From Bolinopsis microptera (taxonomy: Eukaryota; Ctenophora; Tentaculata; Lobata; Bolinopsidae): DNA of 64,000 nt. Below the pieces are notes generated by a model. The model did no database searches and had not been told where the DNA came from. It saw only the letters and a program-made list of their open reading frames with translations. The stretch lies in NCBI RefSeq assembly GCF_026151205.1, contig NC_087072.1, forward strand, positions 19,680,103-19,744,102. Direction: 5' to 3'. Shown piece by piece: positions 1 through 12,781 of this stretch; position 1 is the first letter of the stretch; each line of letters opens with the position of its first letter. Made by a program: the position numbers and the translations under genes.

Positions 1-3000
1 TACGAAGGTTGGCAGGGGGGTTCTGTTCAAACACCACACTCGAAACTACAGACATGATAAGGAGGAGCAATCTAACTGACACCGAGTGAAAATGAGACCA
101 CGTCCTGCTCTGAGGAGACAAAATGTTAGTTTGAGTAGATCTGTGTACGGTAGTCGTGTATTCTCTCTGGAGAATAAACTATTAGCGTTTATTACTATAC
201 AACGTGTTGTTGATGTGTACCGACGCGAAATCGGAAAACGAAACGTGAAATTTCATTTGCAGTAGATATAAGGAATTATTTACCGAAATTTCAGAAATTC
301 TAGAATTATCGTTAAAATGATCCGGGATGACTACAAAATTATGACATAACAAAATAGATATTTCTCTTAACAAACAACTAATAATTATATACTGAATTGA
401 TAGGAATCATAAAACTTATACAGAATTCACCGAAATTCTGGAATTATTAAAATACAGAGCGAGATGGCTAAAACGGTGTGACAACTGATGATATACTGAA
501 TTTAATAGGTAAAGGTTGTTGTAACCCCCGGGAGGACATCGATAATCAAAACAAGGGCGATAGAATTTCAAAACAGGCCAACATAAGGTAATAACAGGAG
601 ATTGTAGATGGTGGTGACTGGTGGGTATGGCATCCAATACCAACGTCGAATATATGAATTTCTTAAGTCAATGACATAATGTTTTGGAAAACATTGGAAG
701 TATATCTCAAAACATAAAACTAGTCGAAGAAGTATAGCGTTGTATTTTGGTACACGATTTATTGCAGCTCAGCAATGTGTCCAATGGTTCTCTTGGGGAT
801 AACGGTACTTCCCTATGTTAATTAAGTTTCATGGGTGCGAGTGTTGGGGGCAGGGGTACCTGTACAGTAACACTCACAGTGTACCAGTTTATTGTACTTA
901 CTTACATTAGGATACTGACAGTTGACACAAGTGCTCACACATTTGTATACAAACACTCACACTTACAAACACTCACACTTACAAACACTCACAGTTCACA
1001 CTTACGCTTACGCATTTCATATTTTAACTATCGTGCACCGCTCTGACAAACGCATTCAGAAAGTTATGAGTTGATATCACACAAAAATATCCTATGAAAT
1101 ATTTTGGGGATTCATTTTTACTTTCGGATTCGGGAATCGAGTTATCGAGTACCAACATAACATATTTTGGTGTTATACTTGATAAGAGAATAAGCTCCAT
1201 AAGTGTTATACTTAATAATCTAATACGAATTACGAAAGAAATTTCCAGAAATTCGGTGCAAAGCAATGGACAAAAAATGTTAATGGAAAAAGTTAGAGTA
1301 CATTATGATAAAAAACTGGAGTCGTTAAAATTCAAGCAATCCACAACCCACAATGCACAGGTAATGTAACTACTTAAATGTTCGTCAACAAAACCTTCTC
1401 GTGTTTCAAGCGGGATTCTCAGCCTCACGTTTCACCTCAAAAACGTTGTGTAAAATGCAGCCAGATTACCCAATTTATCTTAAAAGTTTAACTACCCCTA
1501 ATTGAAGACCGACTTATTAATATTAGTTAATGAACAGGGAAGTAACTTATTGATGGATACATTATATACGAAACTCTGAAAAATAACATACAAGTCTAAA
1601 ACTTAAAGGGAAACCGAATTGGAATTCAACAAACAAATGACTGAACATGTTGAATACGGAAGCGGTATACTTAAGAAAAGAAACAACGCTAGCACTAGCA
1701 GGACAGGGCACTACCTTTTAACCCTATGAGATCACAAGACATGTCAAATGAAAACCGAGATAAACCATCACGAACAAGTTAGGTTAAGGGGGCCTTTAAG
1801 AGTGGGGCGAAGGTGCACGGGCAGGTAGTGAACACGTCAAGAAAGATACATGACAGATAGGATAGCAAGAGGAATAGCAAACAGTGCTCGCAGGGTTACA
1901 AAACGCAGTGCAATACTCCCTAGAGAGTCTAAGAGTGAGTCATGTTCAATTAACACGTATGTAATAAGACACCGTACAGATAAGTCCCGGTCTCAGGAGA
2001 TTATAATGTATACTCACCACCTCCAGCTCCTCAGATTATCCCATCACGCTCCCATACCACTCCAGCCACTTCCTCCGCCCTTCCCTGGCCCCTCTTCTCG
2101 TCCCTGAAGGGACGATATCGTCCCAGAAAAAGCTTTTTCAGGGATAAATGGGTGTAGAAGTGCGAAATATTTAGGAACTTAGCGGTCTTCGGTAGAATAA
2201 TATACGGCTTAGCATATAGCTCATTGACAGCTTACACTTGACCAAAAAGTATACCACGACGCAATTACAAAACACATTCCGGAAGTCCGTGTTGATGGGA
2301 AGACATTTTAACCAGGGGATACAAGGCTGGTACTGCATTATAAAGCACCTGCAGATTCATTCATGGATCGGTACCGGTTGAAATGTATTCGTTAATTTCC
2401 AATTAAAGATTTATTACAGCAATGTATACAGATACTCGGAGATCTATTCGCATTGCTGAAAAACGCTTTTCTGCTCGCATCAGCACAGCTTATAACTTTA
2501 CCTGACAAGTGCTCCTCAGCCTCTGTATTGCTCTCATTTTTGTTGAGCAAATACAAAACAGAGCTAGACAAGAAGCCTCCCCGCTCGTATTTTAACACAG
2601 ATAGCACCTGAACCGGTCTGGACCCACCAGATGGAAGTAAAATAAAGCTATAATTGCTGCTAATACAATTACAATTTGAATTGGATCGTTCCTATTCTGC
2701 AGTTTTCTCAGCTGATCACCTGTGGATAAAGTGTGAGCCCCACTTTCATGGTTCAGCGACACCAGGTTTCAGTTCGGCCCCGTGATTCACAACCGTATTT
2801 TTTATTTTTCATCTGTTCAGTGGTTGTATTTTGTAGTCTGTATGATATGTACTAGTAGGAATAGTGTTAGTTTGGACGAGTCGTACCTAGCACTGCTTGG
2901 AGCGCGCACTGGCACGTGTTGCGCGGCTCAACAGCACGTGACACATCTTATCATCACGTCACTAGGGATTTAGCACGGGTGTTAAATCCCTGTCAGTGTG

Positions 3001-3218
3001 AATGTTGCATACTTGTATCAATATACATTATTTCATCCCTTCCGATAGCTATCAGTCCTCAACATCAATATAAATGAGCCGATGCTATAAACTGAAAACA
3101 ATACTGACTACCGATCGAAGCAGCAATCAGCATGTTAAAAGGAAATTAAGGACATCTTAATCTGAGTATGGCACTTCCTTTAAAATTGTTTACCCATCAG
3201 AACCCGTCAGATACCCGT
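1..3218. other. Noncoding stretch, no gene identified
   Basis: I see no convincing gene here. One possible plus-strand coding exon lies at about 1246-1361: an acceptor after TTTCCAG, an open Lys/Gln-rich frame and a GTAATG donor. It has no partner exon. A short tandem CACACTTACAAACACT array sits at about 945-1000. A perfect 16-bp palindrome, GGGACGATATCGTCCC, is at 2109-2124, nested within wider CCCTGAA/TTCAGGG arms. A hairpin, GGGATTTA...TTAAATCCC, is near 2965-2990. Confidence 0.5.
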
Positions 3219-3385
3219 TAGTACAGACAAATCCGTCTGAAAAAATCGATCTGCTGACACACGAAGCTTTCAGAGGATTTTTGACGTTTTTGAGTCCCAT
3301 TAGGTGCCCTTTATGGCTGACCAACTTTTCCAAACTTTTCCACTTAAGTCTTAAGGCCACTTTTTGCCACTTTACCACTTTTTAC

Positions 3386-4183
3386 CAGAGTTGAAAAATA
3401 CGTATTTAACGTATTTTATAAAATATCAAAAAAACATTAAATACGGCGTATTTTATTTTCGCTGAATAAAATTCGTTAAAATAGGTACGTTACAAGTGAT
3501 TTTGTAGCATTAAGAGCTCCAATGAAATAATAAGTACTATTTCTAATTATACAAGTTAAAAGTTTGATTAAAACTCGCGTAGCTCTGTAGTTGATCACCT
3601 CGCGTATGATTTAAGGGAACTGTGCACGTGCTAAAGCGTACCAAAGCGTGCAAATACGAATTATTGCGCGCTAAAATTCTGAGCCTCGTCTGTAGTGCTT
3701 CTGCCTGTGAAACTAACTGGTCCTCTTGGGAATATATTGTTGATAAACGCAGAAATAGACTAGCAACGGATAAGGCCATAAAGCTAGTAGGCATTAATGC
3801 CAACCTTCGACTTATCCAAAACATGGAGAAATGTGATTTCAATGATGATTACGATTCATCTGAGTAATTGTGTTCTTAATTGTGTATTTATTGAAACTTT
3901 TTTACGGACGATTTTCTACACAAATATGAATATTTTTCTGCGTTCAATTCCAAAAGTAAATTCCAATCCCGTTCAAGGGAACAAAATAAATGAAATTGAA
4001 TCGTAATGACGATGTGTCTGAAAAAATTGCGAACGAAAGACATAACTTATTAAGTTTTTGAATGCAATTACGAAAAAAATAGGCAAACGTATTTTAACGT
4101 ATTTTTGACGTATTTTATTTCTAAGCAAAAAAACGTTAAATACGGCGTATTTAAAAAATTATCTCACGTATTTTTCAACTCTG
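3386..4183 (+). mobile_element. hAT-like DNA transposon, truncated
   Basis: The ends are inverted repeats (CAGAGTTGAAAAATACGT at the left, its reverse complement ending at 4183), flanked by an exact 8-bp duplication CTTTTTAC at 3378-3385 and 4184-4191. Eight-base duplications and CAG-starting termini are typical of hAT elements. The mirror arm of the host palindrome near 6775-6800 carries the same surrounding sequence with only one CTTTTTAC, so it is an uninterrupted empty site. The interior keeps only the C-terminal hAT dimerisation part of a transposase. This is therefore an internally deleted copy. Confidence 0.88.
3622..3867 (+). pseudogene. hAT transposase C-terminal fragment
   Basis: This open frame of about 80 codons contains the hallmark of the hAT dimerisation region: an acidic-plus-NWS motif, then DKRRNRLATDKAIKLV and an NLRL motif. 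That matches the family pattern of ERxWS followed by a K-R-N-R-L helix and a xNLRL end. The catalytic RNase-H-like domain, BED finger and DDE residues are absent, and the surrounding frames are closed. It lies inside the 798-bp TIR element at 3386-4183, so it is the remnant of that element's transposase and cannot be functional alone. Its first methionine is simply the first in the frame, not a natural start. Confidence 0.75.
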
Positions 4184-6948
4184 CTTTTTACCACCTTTCT
4201 TGTTTGTCGAATATCTTTAGTTGTGAACATCGTAAAAGGTTGCGGATCAATCGAGTGTGTTCATATTATCAGGAAGAAAAACTTTTGTTCAAACAATTTT
4301 TACGTCAGATAATAAGTTAATTGGATAATTATCAATTAACTAATTAGCAAAATTCTAAAAATTTTTTATTGGCTCAAAATGATCGGAATAGCTTGAAACA
4401 CGGAGAAAAGTATTTTTTAGAAAAACTTTGAAAATTTTTCACTTACATTTTTTTTCGAGACTTTGAAAAAATTTCGAAAATTCAAAATATTTTTTCCGCC
4501 AAAAGTGATCAAACCGCATGAAACACGGAGAAAAATGCCTTTCAAAAAAACTTAGTGAATTTTTCGTTTCAAGAATACTTAATTCGCCAATTTTTGTAGT
4601 TGGAGTTCAGTAAATCTCGGCAGATTTTAGTAATCAGGAATTACTAAGTGAAGAGGTCTGAAACTGAAAAACGTTAACCATACGATCGCGCGGCGATATA
4701 AGAGTTTCATAAACTAATTTTCACAGAAACTGCACCAATGGCACAGTCAAGATCGAAACGATAGCCTGCTGTACTGTCATTTTATTGATTTCAATGATGA
4801 ATCAGTGGGGTTAAGATAATCACATTTGTAATAAATAAACATCTCTGTACCGTCAATTGTGCTAATCTAAACCAGCCTACCTGTATTACCAGACCTCTTC
4901 TTTTCCTCGACAATCAAACCAAGTTGTTCATATCGCATTTGGTGGGTGATGTAAGTAGTAATGCGCTTAGTCAATAAAGACACCGTGATTTTTATTAAAA
5001 GGAGATGATGAAGCAAGTATTCATAACACAAAGAAGAATGGTTGGTGGGAATTGGGACCCACTTAAATCACCTTAACACAGTGCCCTCAGTAATCCATCC
5101 TGTCATTAAAATTATTTGTTATATAGTATAGTGTTGAAAGTATTGAAACTAATACATATCGAGCTGTGTTCAATCAGACTACGACACAATACGTGTATAT
5201 TATATGGCTCTTAATGACTAATGAGGTTTATGTAACGCTTTATACCGTGAGAAACCCGGTATAGAGACGTTTTAAAGTTTATCACGAAAACGTATACTTG
5301 GCCTCATGGCTCATTTACCGTTCGAAGAAGGCAAGAACAGATCAGGGAAACTAAGGAACAGCCAGGTCCAGGAAGCAAGTGTAAATACACCTTCCAACAT
5401 CAACTGTGATTTGTTTTGTATTGTTCTGCATACCGCTTCATTTACTATGCTGGATCGGTGGTTACCTCAAATCACCCCCATATGTCAGGGTCGGCTAAAC
5501 GTAAAATCAGCAAGGGTAACATACTGGCAAGGGTAAGATGTAGATACGAATGACGGGCAAGGGGTAATAAAAAACCAGTAATAATTAATTCAGTGAAATG
5601 TTCCACGAGAGTCAGGATATTTTGGAAATTGCTAATAGAGACAGATCCTGATCAGGAAGGATTGTTAATGTTATTGAGGGTGTTGATTTGAAATCCGGAC
5701 GTCGTGAGGTAAAAATACAGGTTCTTCCCGTAGGATATTCGGGGCCATGATGATCAGCTCAGGATTAATGTGGAGTTGAAAATTTAAGCTTTCTGGTCTT
5801 TTTCGCCTTCTTTGAGCTGTCAAAGAGCCATGAGGCCAAGTAGACGTTTTCGTGCTAAACTGTTAAACCTCTCCATACTGGGCCTCTCACTGGAGTAACG
5901 AGAAGTGTACGCTATAGAACGTTTCATATACCTCATTAAGGGCCATAATATAATATACACGTATTGCATTGTGTCGTATTGTGATTGAATACAGCTCGAT
6001 ATGTATTACTATATACTACTTACATCACCCACCAAATGCGATATGAACAACTTGGTTTGATTGTCGAGGAAAAGAAGAGGTCTGGTAATACAGGTAGGCT
6101 GGTTTAGATTAGCACAATTGACGGTACAGAGATGTTTATTTATTACAAATGTGATTATCTTAACCCCACTGATTCATCATTGAAATCAATAAAATGACAG
6201 TACAGCAGGCTATCGTTTCGATCTTGACTGTGCCATTGGTGCAGTTTCTGTGAAAATTAGTCTATGAAACTCTTATATCGCCGCGCGATCGTATGGTTAA
6301 CGTTTTTCAGTTTCAGACCTCTTCACTTAGTAATTCCTGATTACTAAAATCTGCCGAGATTTACTGAACTCCAACTACAAATATTGGCGATTTAAGTATT
6401 CTTGAAACGAAAAATTCACTAAGTTTTTTTGAAAGGCATTTTTCTCCGTGTTTCATGCGGTTTGATCACTTTTGGCGGAAAAAATATTTTGAATTTTCGA
6501 AATTTTTTCAGTCTCGAAAAAAAAATGTAAGTGAACAATTTTCAAAGTTTTTCTAAAAAATACTTTTCTCCGTGTTTCAAGCTATTCCGATCATTTTGAG
6601 CCAATAAAAAATTTTTAGAATTTTGCTAATTAGTTAATTGATAATTATCCAATTAACTTATTATCTGACGTAAAAATTGTTTGAACAAAAGTTTTTCTTC
6701 CTGATAATATGAACACACTCGATTGATCCGCAACCTTTTACGATGTTCACAACTAAAGATATTCGACAAACAAGAAAGGTGGTAAAAAGTGGTAAAGTGG
6801 CAAAAAGTGGCCTTAAGACTTAAGTGGAAAAGTTTGGAAAAGTTGGTCAGCCATAAAGGGCACCTAATGGGACTCAAAAACGTCAAAAATCCTCTGAAAG
6901 CTTCGTGTGTCAGCAGATCGATTTTTTCAGACGGATTTGTCTGTACTA

Positions 6949-8852
6949 CGTTTAAATACCTTATTTGTTAATATTGGTCCGATCAGGATCAGCTAAAATG
7001 TCCAATCAGCGACGGGTCGTCCTGTTATTGTTAATGTTTGACAAATAATATTATTATAAGAACTTTCGCATTATGTATTATGATTTAAATAAAACTATGC
7101 CCATGGTGGTTATACACAGAAACTTAAAGTTAAATACATTAGGAGGTTATGATATATATTGCATCTATTATTGCTTTTTCTGCCTTGTATTTTATTGTAG
7201 TGGACAATGCATTGCGTATATTAAAATGAGAAGATAAGGTATATCTGGCATAAATATAAATATTTTATAATCAAAACACTCGAACGCGTAGAAAAAGCCT
7301 AATTATTTCAAGATTATATTGCACAGGTACTATACTACTATATAATATAGGTGATAGGGTTGTATAAAGTAATTATGTCGACTATCGGGTGATATATAAT
7401 CCAGTACACCGTCTCGCACAATTTGCAACGTTAATAGTAATATTATATAATGTACTAGAAAGCCCGTGGTAAAAGGGACGAAGCTAGTAGTATTCTTTGA
7501 AATAAAGTTTTAATCGCATCAAAAAATATCCATCTCAACCGAAGATACAGCCGATTTAAATATAAAACACTTTAAACACAACGTAATTACCACAAAACCG
7601 ATCAAAATGACGTTAAAACAATCTTTGCACGTGCATGTGTGCATTAAAACACCGTTGCTATGGAACCTTTTGGTTGTTACCTAAATTCCTATTTCTCGCC
7701 TAATTTGCACGTGGGCGGTCGTACGTACAGAATTCTCTGAATTATAGTAGAGATAACTACAGTTTCAATACTCATTACTCGTTGTCGTGCTACAGATCAG
7801 ATCGATCGATAATCTTTATCAAATATCATCTATTAACTTTAACTGCATCCGCCGAAGCTTCATTGAACAAATGGAATTATACATCTGCGACCACAGTATG
7901 TATAATAGATGTAATTTTACTGATTCAGAGAATTAAATGTATTAATAACTATAATATGTAAACGCATATTTATATTGTGATTCGAAGTTTTTGTTTCAAT
8001 GACAATGAATCTAAATTTGCCATTAATTCATCGTAGATAATATTTACATGAATATGATCTAGTATTCGCATAGCCATATTCCTGAACATTAAACATGTTT
8101 GTCTAACCGACATCGTTGATTTTCTGATTTTTGTCTGTAATTAAAAAAGCTTAGCATTTGAGAACCCATTTTATTTGAATGTTTTAGAGCCCTTTATACT
8201 ACTACTAGCTAAAACAATTTTTTCTAGAATCGAGCTAGACGGCACCTTTCGTCGTGATGCAGTCGTCGTCCTTGCTTGACTTTGATCCTTGTTCTATAGC
8301 TAGACGGCACGTAAAGCTAAAACGCTTCTACAGGCTGAACGTATGGTAGACAAGATTCGTTAAATCATTAGGGATACCCCTACCAGTAACCTGTAACATC
8401 CATCATTTCGAGACTCAAGTGTCTCGTAGGCAGATAGAGTCTTTGTTCAACAGAGACTCTATCTCGTAGTCGATTACGTGACGCGAATTACGTGCCGTTT
8501 AGCTGTTATACGGTCGTAGTATAAGCCTAATCCATACTTTTCAGCCTAACCTCATGCTTTGCGCAGCGATTGTTTGATACTTCAATGTTATTGTGGTTCA
8601 TTATTTGATGAAAGTTTCGAATCAAATAACGAGGATTGATCTAAGTTAAAGCTTGATTAATAGCGATGATCTCAACAGACAAAGTAAAACAAAGCAAGTA
8701 ACTGGTGAACATTATTTGCCTTTATATTTGCCTTGTTTTACTTTTTTTTGAGAGCCGTGATGCTTCCTACTTAACAGTAGTTCACTATCACTTCGAGATG
8801 GCCAGGCCTACTCTCATGCTGTCTATATGTGATGACTAACTCTGAAAAACTA
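6949..8852. other. AT-rich noncoding region with hairpins
   Basis: No gene is visible. Around 8400-8480 there are two short hairpins, the better one pairing AGATAGAGTC with GACTCTATCT across a 13-base loop. GTGCCGTYTAGCT-like words recur near 8235-8310 and 8485-8510. Long AT-rich runs fill the rest. Confidence 0.4.
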
Positions 8853-8924
8853 GGGACAACTGGGGAATGATCCCAGAACCTCGAGATTTCGCGTCTCTTG
8901 CTCTACCAATTGAGCTACTGACCC
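8853..8924 (-). pseudogene. tRNA-like sequence (degenerate tRNA or SINE head)
   Basis: Read on the minus strand this is 72 bases with a perfect A-box (TAGCTCAATTGG), a D stem (GCTC/GAGC) and a T-stem-like CTGGG...CCCAG. The acceptor arms GGGTCAG/TTGTCCC pair only in part. The anticodon loop lacks the invariant U33, and the T loop does not fit the TTCRANY rule. It therefore looks like a decayed tRNA or the head of a tRNA-derived SINE, not a working tRNA. No amino-acid identity can be assigned with confidence. Confidence 0.5.
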
Positions 8925-9114
8925 TGATTCTCAGAGCGAAATCACCACTCATATACAGCACAATTTCATGCTTTGTGTGGAACTGAGTAGTTCACTACTA
9001 TATGTTAAAACTCACGCTCGACTTGTTTTTTATAGCTATTTCGGGGTTTGTCAGAACACAATGGTGAGATTAAAACCTGCTGTGAGGTACACAGCACTGG
9101 AAACCAACAGCTGT

Positions 9115-9184
9115 GAGGATGAGGAAGAGGGTGAGGAAGAGGAGGAGGAAGAGGAGGAGGAAGAGGAGGAGGAAGAGGAGGAGA
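9115..9184 (+). repeat. GA-rich (GAGGAA) low-complexity tract
   Basis: A run of GAGGAAGAGGAG-type trinucleotides. It gives a polyglutamate stretch in one frame of an open frame (8968-9609) that I regard as fortuitous. Confidence 0.8.
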
Positions 9185-9295
9185 GGGCGTTATACAGTGC
9201 TCATAGTTCGGAGGACATCAGTGCTTTTCAGTGTCAGATAGGTCTAATCGGTGCTACCTGTCATGGTTCAGGTAACAAACTGGGCTCATCACAGT

Positions 9296-9504
9296 ATCAC
9301 CAGTCAGTGGTACCATCACCAGTCAGTGGTACCATCACCAGTCAGTGGTACCATCACCAGTCAGTGGTACCATCACCAGTCAGTGGTACCATCACCAGTC
9401 AGTGGTACCATCACCAGTCAGTGGTACCATCACCAGTCAGTGGTACCATCACCAGTCAGTGGTACCATCACCAGTCAGTGGTACCATCACCAGTCAGTGG
9501 TACC
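9296..9504. repeat. 19-bp minisatellite, 11 exact copies
   Basis: The unit ATCACCAGTCAGTGGTACC (19 bp) is repeated 11 times without visible error across 209 bp. The unit contains the palindrome GGTACC. Because 19 is not a multiple of three, each forward frame cycles through the same 19-residue peptide, so several long open frames overlap here without being genes. Confidence 0.95.
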
Positions 9505-9609
9505 ATCACATTCACATTTTATCAACAGATTTACACGGAATTTGCCATGAAATCGTTTTGCTGTCCCCGGCGTAGTAGTTTGTACAAACGATTGACCATA
9601 AAGTATTAG

Positions 9610-10741
9610 TGGGTCTGACTCTGGGGAAGATTGTTCAATTATTCTAATTGCAGTACTAATTGATGGTTATCATATGCAATTACCTTGCCGCCTTTATCGT
9701 TAAAATTTCATTGTACACACTCACCGATATATTTACACTAGGATAGTGTAGGATAATCTTATAATATAATTATATATATATTATATAGGATAATAGAGTT
9801 AGAATTAACCCAAATATCAGGGACACGAATGACTACTCCAGGATTTAAGAAACTAAACTTTCAACACTGAAAACATTCAGATTCTTGCCAAATATATTTC
9901 GATTGTAGTCATCTCCAGTGACATTGAACCTAAAAAATGTTAAAAGGTTAGTGAAACTCAAGCCGTTACAAAATTAAGAATCCGAAAAATATATATAGGA
10001 TAATCTTACTGTATATATAAAGCGAGACGATATAGGTATATAATAAATATACAAGAGGTTTACAAGAGGTTTACATATATATCCATACCATTTTACTGAC
10101 ACCACGGCATCAACTTTAACACGACGTTCCGCAAAAACCGTAAGAGATATAGAACTGAAACTTTTTTGACTGGGTCAAATGCCTCAATGGTCTTCAAATC
10201 AGCATGAAAAAATAAAAAATTGGCCAAGGAATAAGAATTTTAGTGCCCATAATTAGGAGTCCCCAAGTGGTGTCAAAGACGCGAATTAAATAAGTAATAA
10301 TTATTTTACACATTTAGTCTCTTGAGTCTAGACACCATTTTAGGGTTAGAGTTAGACGGGTTCCTGTAGTGGTCATAATGCAGATTAATTTCACATTTAA
10401 TATCGTAAGAATCAACCCGAAATTGACACGTTGTCAAATTCGTTAGGACACAATATTTCAAATTTCATGCTCAACCGCTCAACGACAAATTTAAGTATTG
10501 CTATTGCGGCAGAAATGATCAATTCACTTCATCCGTTTTAAACTACGACTGATTAGACACAGTAAAACGATTTCAATTAGATATCATATAATCTCTTCGA
10601 ATCCTTTGATTTTGCTGCCACCATTTTAATTCATCATTGTAAATATTTCGTTGGATCGACAGTACATCGACTCAATCAGTTTATCACTGCACAGAACAAA
10701 CGAACATTAAACAGTCTGCTAACATACTCCCAACACCACAG
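9610..10741. other. Noncoding stretch
   Basis: AT-rich with no supported gene. The segment beginning near 10089 (CATTTTACTGACACCACGGCATCAA) is a diverged copy of one near 29758-29790, so it belongs to a dispersed repeat. The 5' end of the gene at 10742-12781 probably lies somewhere in this stretch, but I cannot place its start codon. Confidence 0.4.
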
Positions 10742-12781
10742 AGAGTGACCCCGGCACTCCATTCCCCTCATCCCCCGCTCTTTGTGGACCTCCCCGCAGA
10801 CCGAACAAGAAACTGTCGGTTATCCAGGAGGATGGGGATCAGATAGGAGAGTGTTCGGTTAGAGCAGGTTCACGGCGTCTGATCGGCAGGAGGATGACTG
10901 CTGGGGATGTTTTGAGTATGCGAGATGATACCTCTCAGCGGATGCTCTCTGCTTTTGGTGAGCAAAAGAGAAACTAGTCTCGCTTAACCGCTAACTTGCT
11001 TGATAGCACGTGTTAAACAATAGCTGCCGTCAGCCAGGTGGTAAACATTTTTGATAAGATCATTCCCCGCAGGTATTTACTTTAAGACAAGGAATTATTA
11101 TAATGATTGGAACAATGAGTTCCGTTTACCACTCCCAATTGGATATAATGACAATAAAGGTGCGTCCAGCGTACTCATGTATGACAAAAAGGAAAATGAA
11201 CATCATTGTATGGGTTGTGGTGTTTTGTATATTGATTAATAATTGTCCTCCGTTCACTACACATATTGATTTAATTTCCTGGAAATCGTTCACTTTAACG
11301 TGTCCATATTATGTGGTACTCCAGTAAGCAATTTGCCAGTTGTCGATACAATTATTTCTTTTGGTAACAGCCATCATTTCGATCGAACAATGACTACCAT
11401 TTGCTTGCAATTTATAGTTCGACTACGTACTTATTTTTAGCACTCCATTTCGCAGAAACGGACTCACGCGCACTCGGAACAGATAAGGGTACAGGACGTA
11501 AGTACTCGGCAGTGATTGACAGAACCACTGGGTACCCTGTGGCACTGCTGGGAACTGCTGGACCCGGCTCTAACAAGATAGAAGTTAGACGTATTTCCAA
11601 ACCTGCCGAACGCCCTCTACTTCTTCTGGCCCCTCATTCTCTGAGCACTGGTTGTTCAAGGAAAAACTCTCTTATTCAGTTACTCAACGACCCCTTCGGG
11701 TAATCATGATCCCTGATTACTGATTAGTGGTGTTTATTGTTTATGCTGAGTTAAATTTGTAGTTTCATGTATGAAAGTGAAATATAATGTATCGTGAATC
11801 ACTATCAGTATCTTTTTTAAAAGATTAACCCACAAAGCCAAACATTCCAGGGATATTGGCTATGAACCTATAGCTATAACGGATGACTACTATCTCCAAC
11901 ATTTACCTGCATCGTCACGAAGAACTTCTTCTCAGCCACATGTATGGTTCTTATTTTACAGTTTAAAGAATAGTTTGAAATTATCTTGGTAATCTGTTGA
12001 ACACTTGAAATGTTGAACACACTTCAAAAAGAAAACACTTGGTTGCGCGTACACTTACAGTCGAATAGGACACAAAGATTACTTGCACTCTATCTGGGAC
12101 ACACTCTTTATTTCTAACATTGTTTTTCCAGATCTAACCAAGATGTACTCCATAAATCAAGAAGGGACCAGAGTGTTAAATGAACACTGTTAATTGTACC
12201 TTAAGTGTGACACATATTGGCTTTGATAGACTAACAATTTTCTACCACTCGTACCACTCGTTTCTATTCATTAATGACAAAAGTAATTTTAATTCAAGAA
12301 AAGAAATATACATCCAGGATTTATCGATAGCTCCAAGGAGGGTAACGAAAACGGACTACAAAGAACTTCAGGACCGTGGAAATACTGTTCTAATGAAGGA
12401 TTACAAAGTCATCAACACTTCCATCGCCTACATTATATTTTTCATAGTTTCAGGTTGGACTTTATGAAAAACAATATTTTTGTAAATTTCTTTCGCAATG
12501 ATTTTTCCTTAATCAAACATGCTTTATCACGTAACCTTTTTTGCTCAGGTATAACGTTTCTAGCAGCTTGGCAGGGTTCAGTTTGGGTTTTATTTCTAGT
12601 AGTTGGACTGGTGTTCTTCTTTATTTGCTGCTCCTGTGGAGCCGTAAAGTTTCATTTCCTCCTAAAACAAAGACGCAGTCAGAAATCCTACACTAAAGCC
12701 AGAAGAGCTACCATTTGCGCAGAGCTTGTATCTCCTGATTTCAGGCTGACTTTATCAGTACCCTCTGTACAAGACTTGTAG
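10742..12781 (+). CDS. Unrecognised protein with two membrane segments (3' exons)
   Basis: Six exons join in phase: 10742-10957, 11073-11159, 11456-11699, 11851-11941, 12318-12453 and 12549-12781 (stop TAG). Each has AG/GT borders, and codon phases agree at every junction, giving about 335 residues. The upstream portion is soluble, basic and Ser/Pro-containing. The last two exons encode two hydrophobic helices, about INTSIAYIIFFIVSGITFLA and GSVWVLFLVVGLVFFFICCS. A basic tail with KQRR and KARR follows, ending in a hydrophilic C-terminus. This suggests a hairpin-like two-pass membrane protein with both ends on one side. An extra candidate exon near 12132-12172 does not fit the phase and is left out. 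The first exon has no in-frame start at its edge; an in-frame stop at 10720 means the true 5' end must be spliced from upstream. I do not recognise the family. Confidence 0.65.

Larger units (their letters stand above)
3219..6948. mobile_element. Large fold-back (palindromic) element
   Basis: The sequence from 3219 (TAGTACAGACAAATCCGTCTG) is repeated in inverse orientation ending at 6948. The match runs through about 4970 on the left and back to about 6000 on the right, with a more diverged inner pair at about 5140-5320 and 5825-6010 around a roughly 0.5-kb centre. Open frames in the arms are mirror copies of each other and look noncoding. The left arm is longer because a hAT-like element (3386-4183) and about 150 bp near 4970-5130 are inserted. 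Diverged single-arm copies of the family occur at about 18450-18700 and 21255-21990. The structure suggests a fold-back DNA transposon, or an inverted duplication of one. A TA dinucleotide flanks GTACAG/CTGTAC at both ends, but no longer target duplication is seen. Confidence 0.8.

Noticed and set aside
1966-2107. Possible minus-strand exon near 2000-2105 (after CCCTTCAG)
   Set aside because: All three frames hit stops early and no partner exon was found.
3190-6971. Two mirror-image open frames (3190-3378 and 6789-6971)
   Set aside because: They are the same sequence in the palindrome arms, without family similarity or splice context.
8968-9609. 213-codon open frame with Glu-rich and SQWYHH-type repeats
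   Set aside because: It is produced by a GA tract and the 19-bp minisatellite. Sibling frames are equally open and there is no domain or splice support.
12132-12172. Extra exon of the two-pass membrane gene
   Set aside because: Despite a good acceptor (TTTTTCCAG), its phase does not agree with the exons on either side, while 11941 and 12318 join directly in phase 0.
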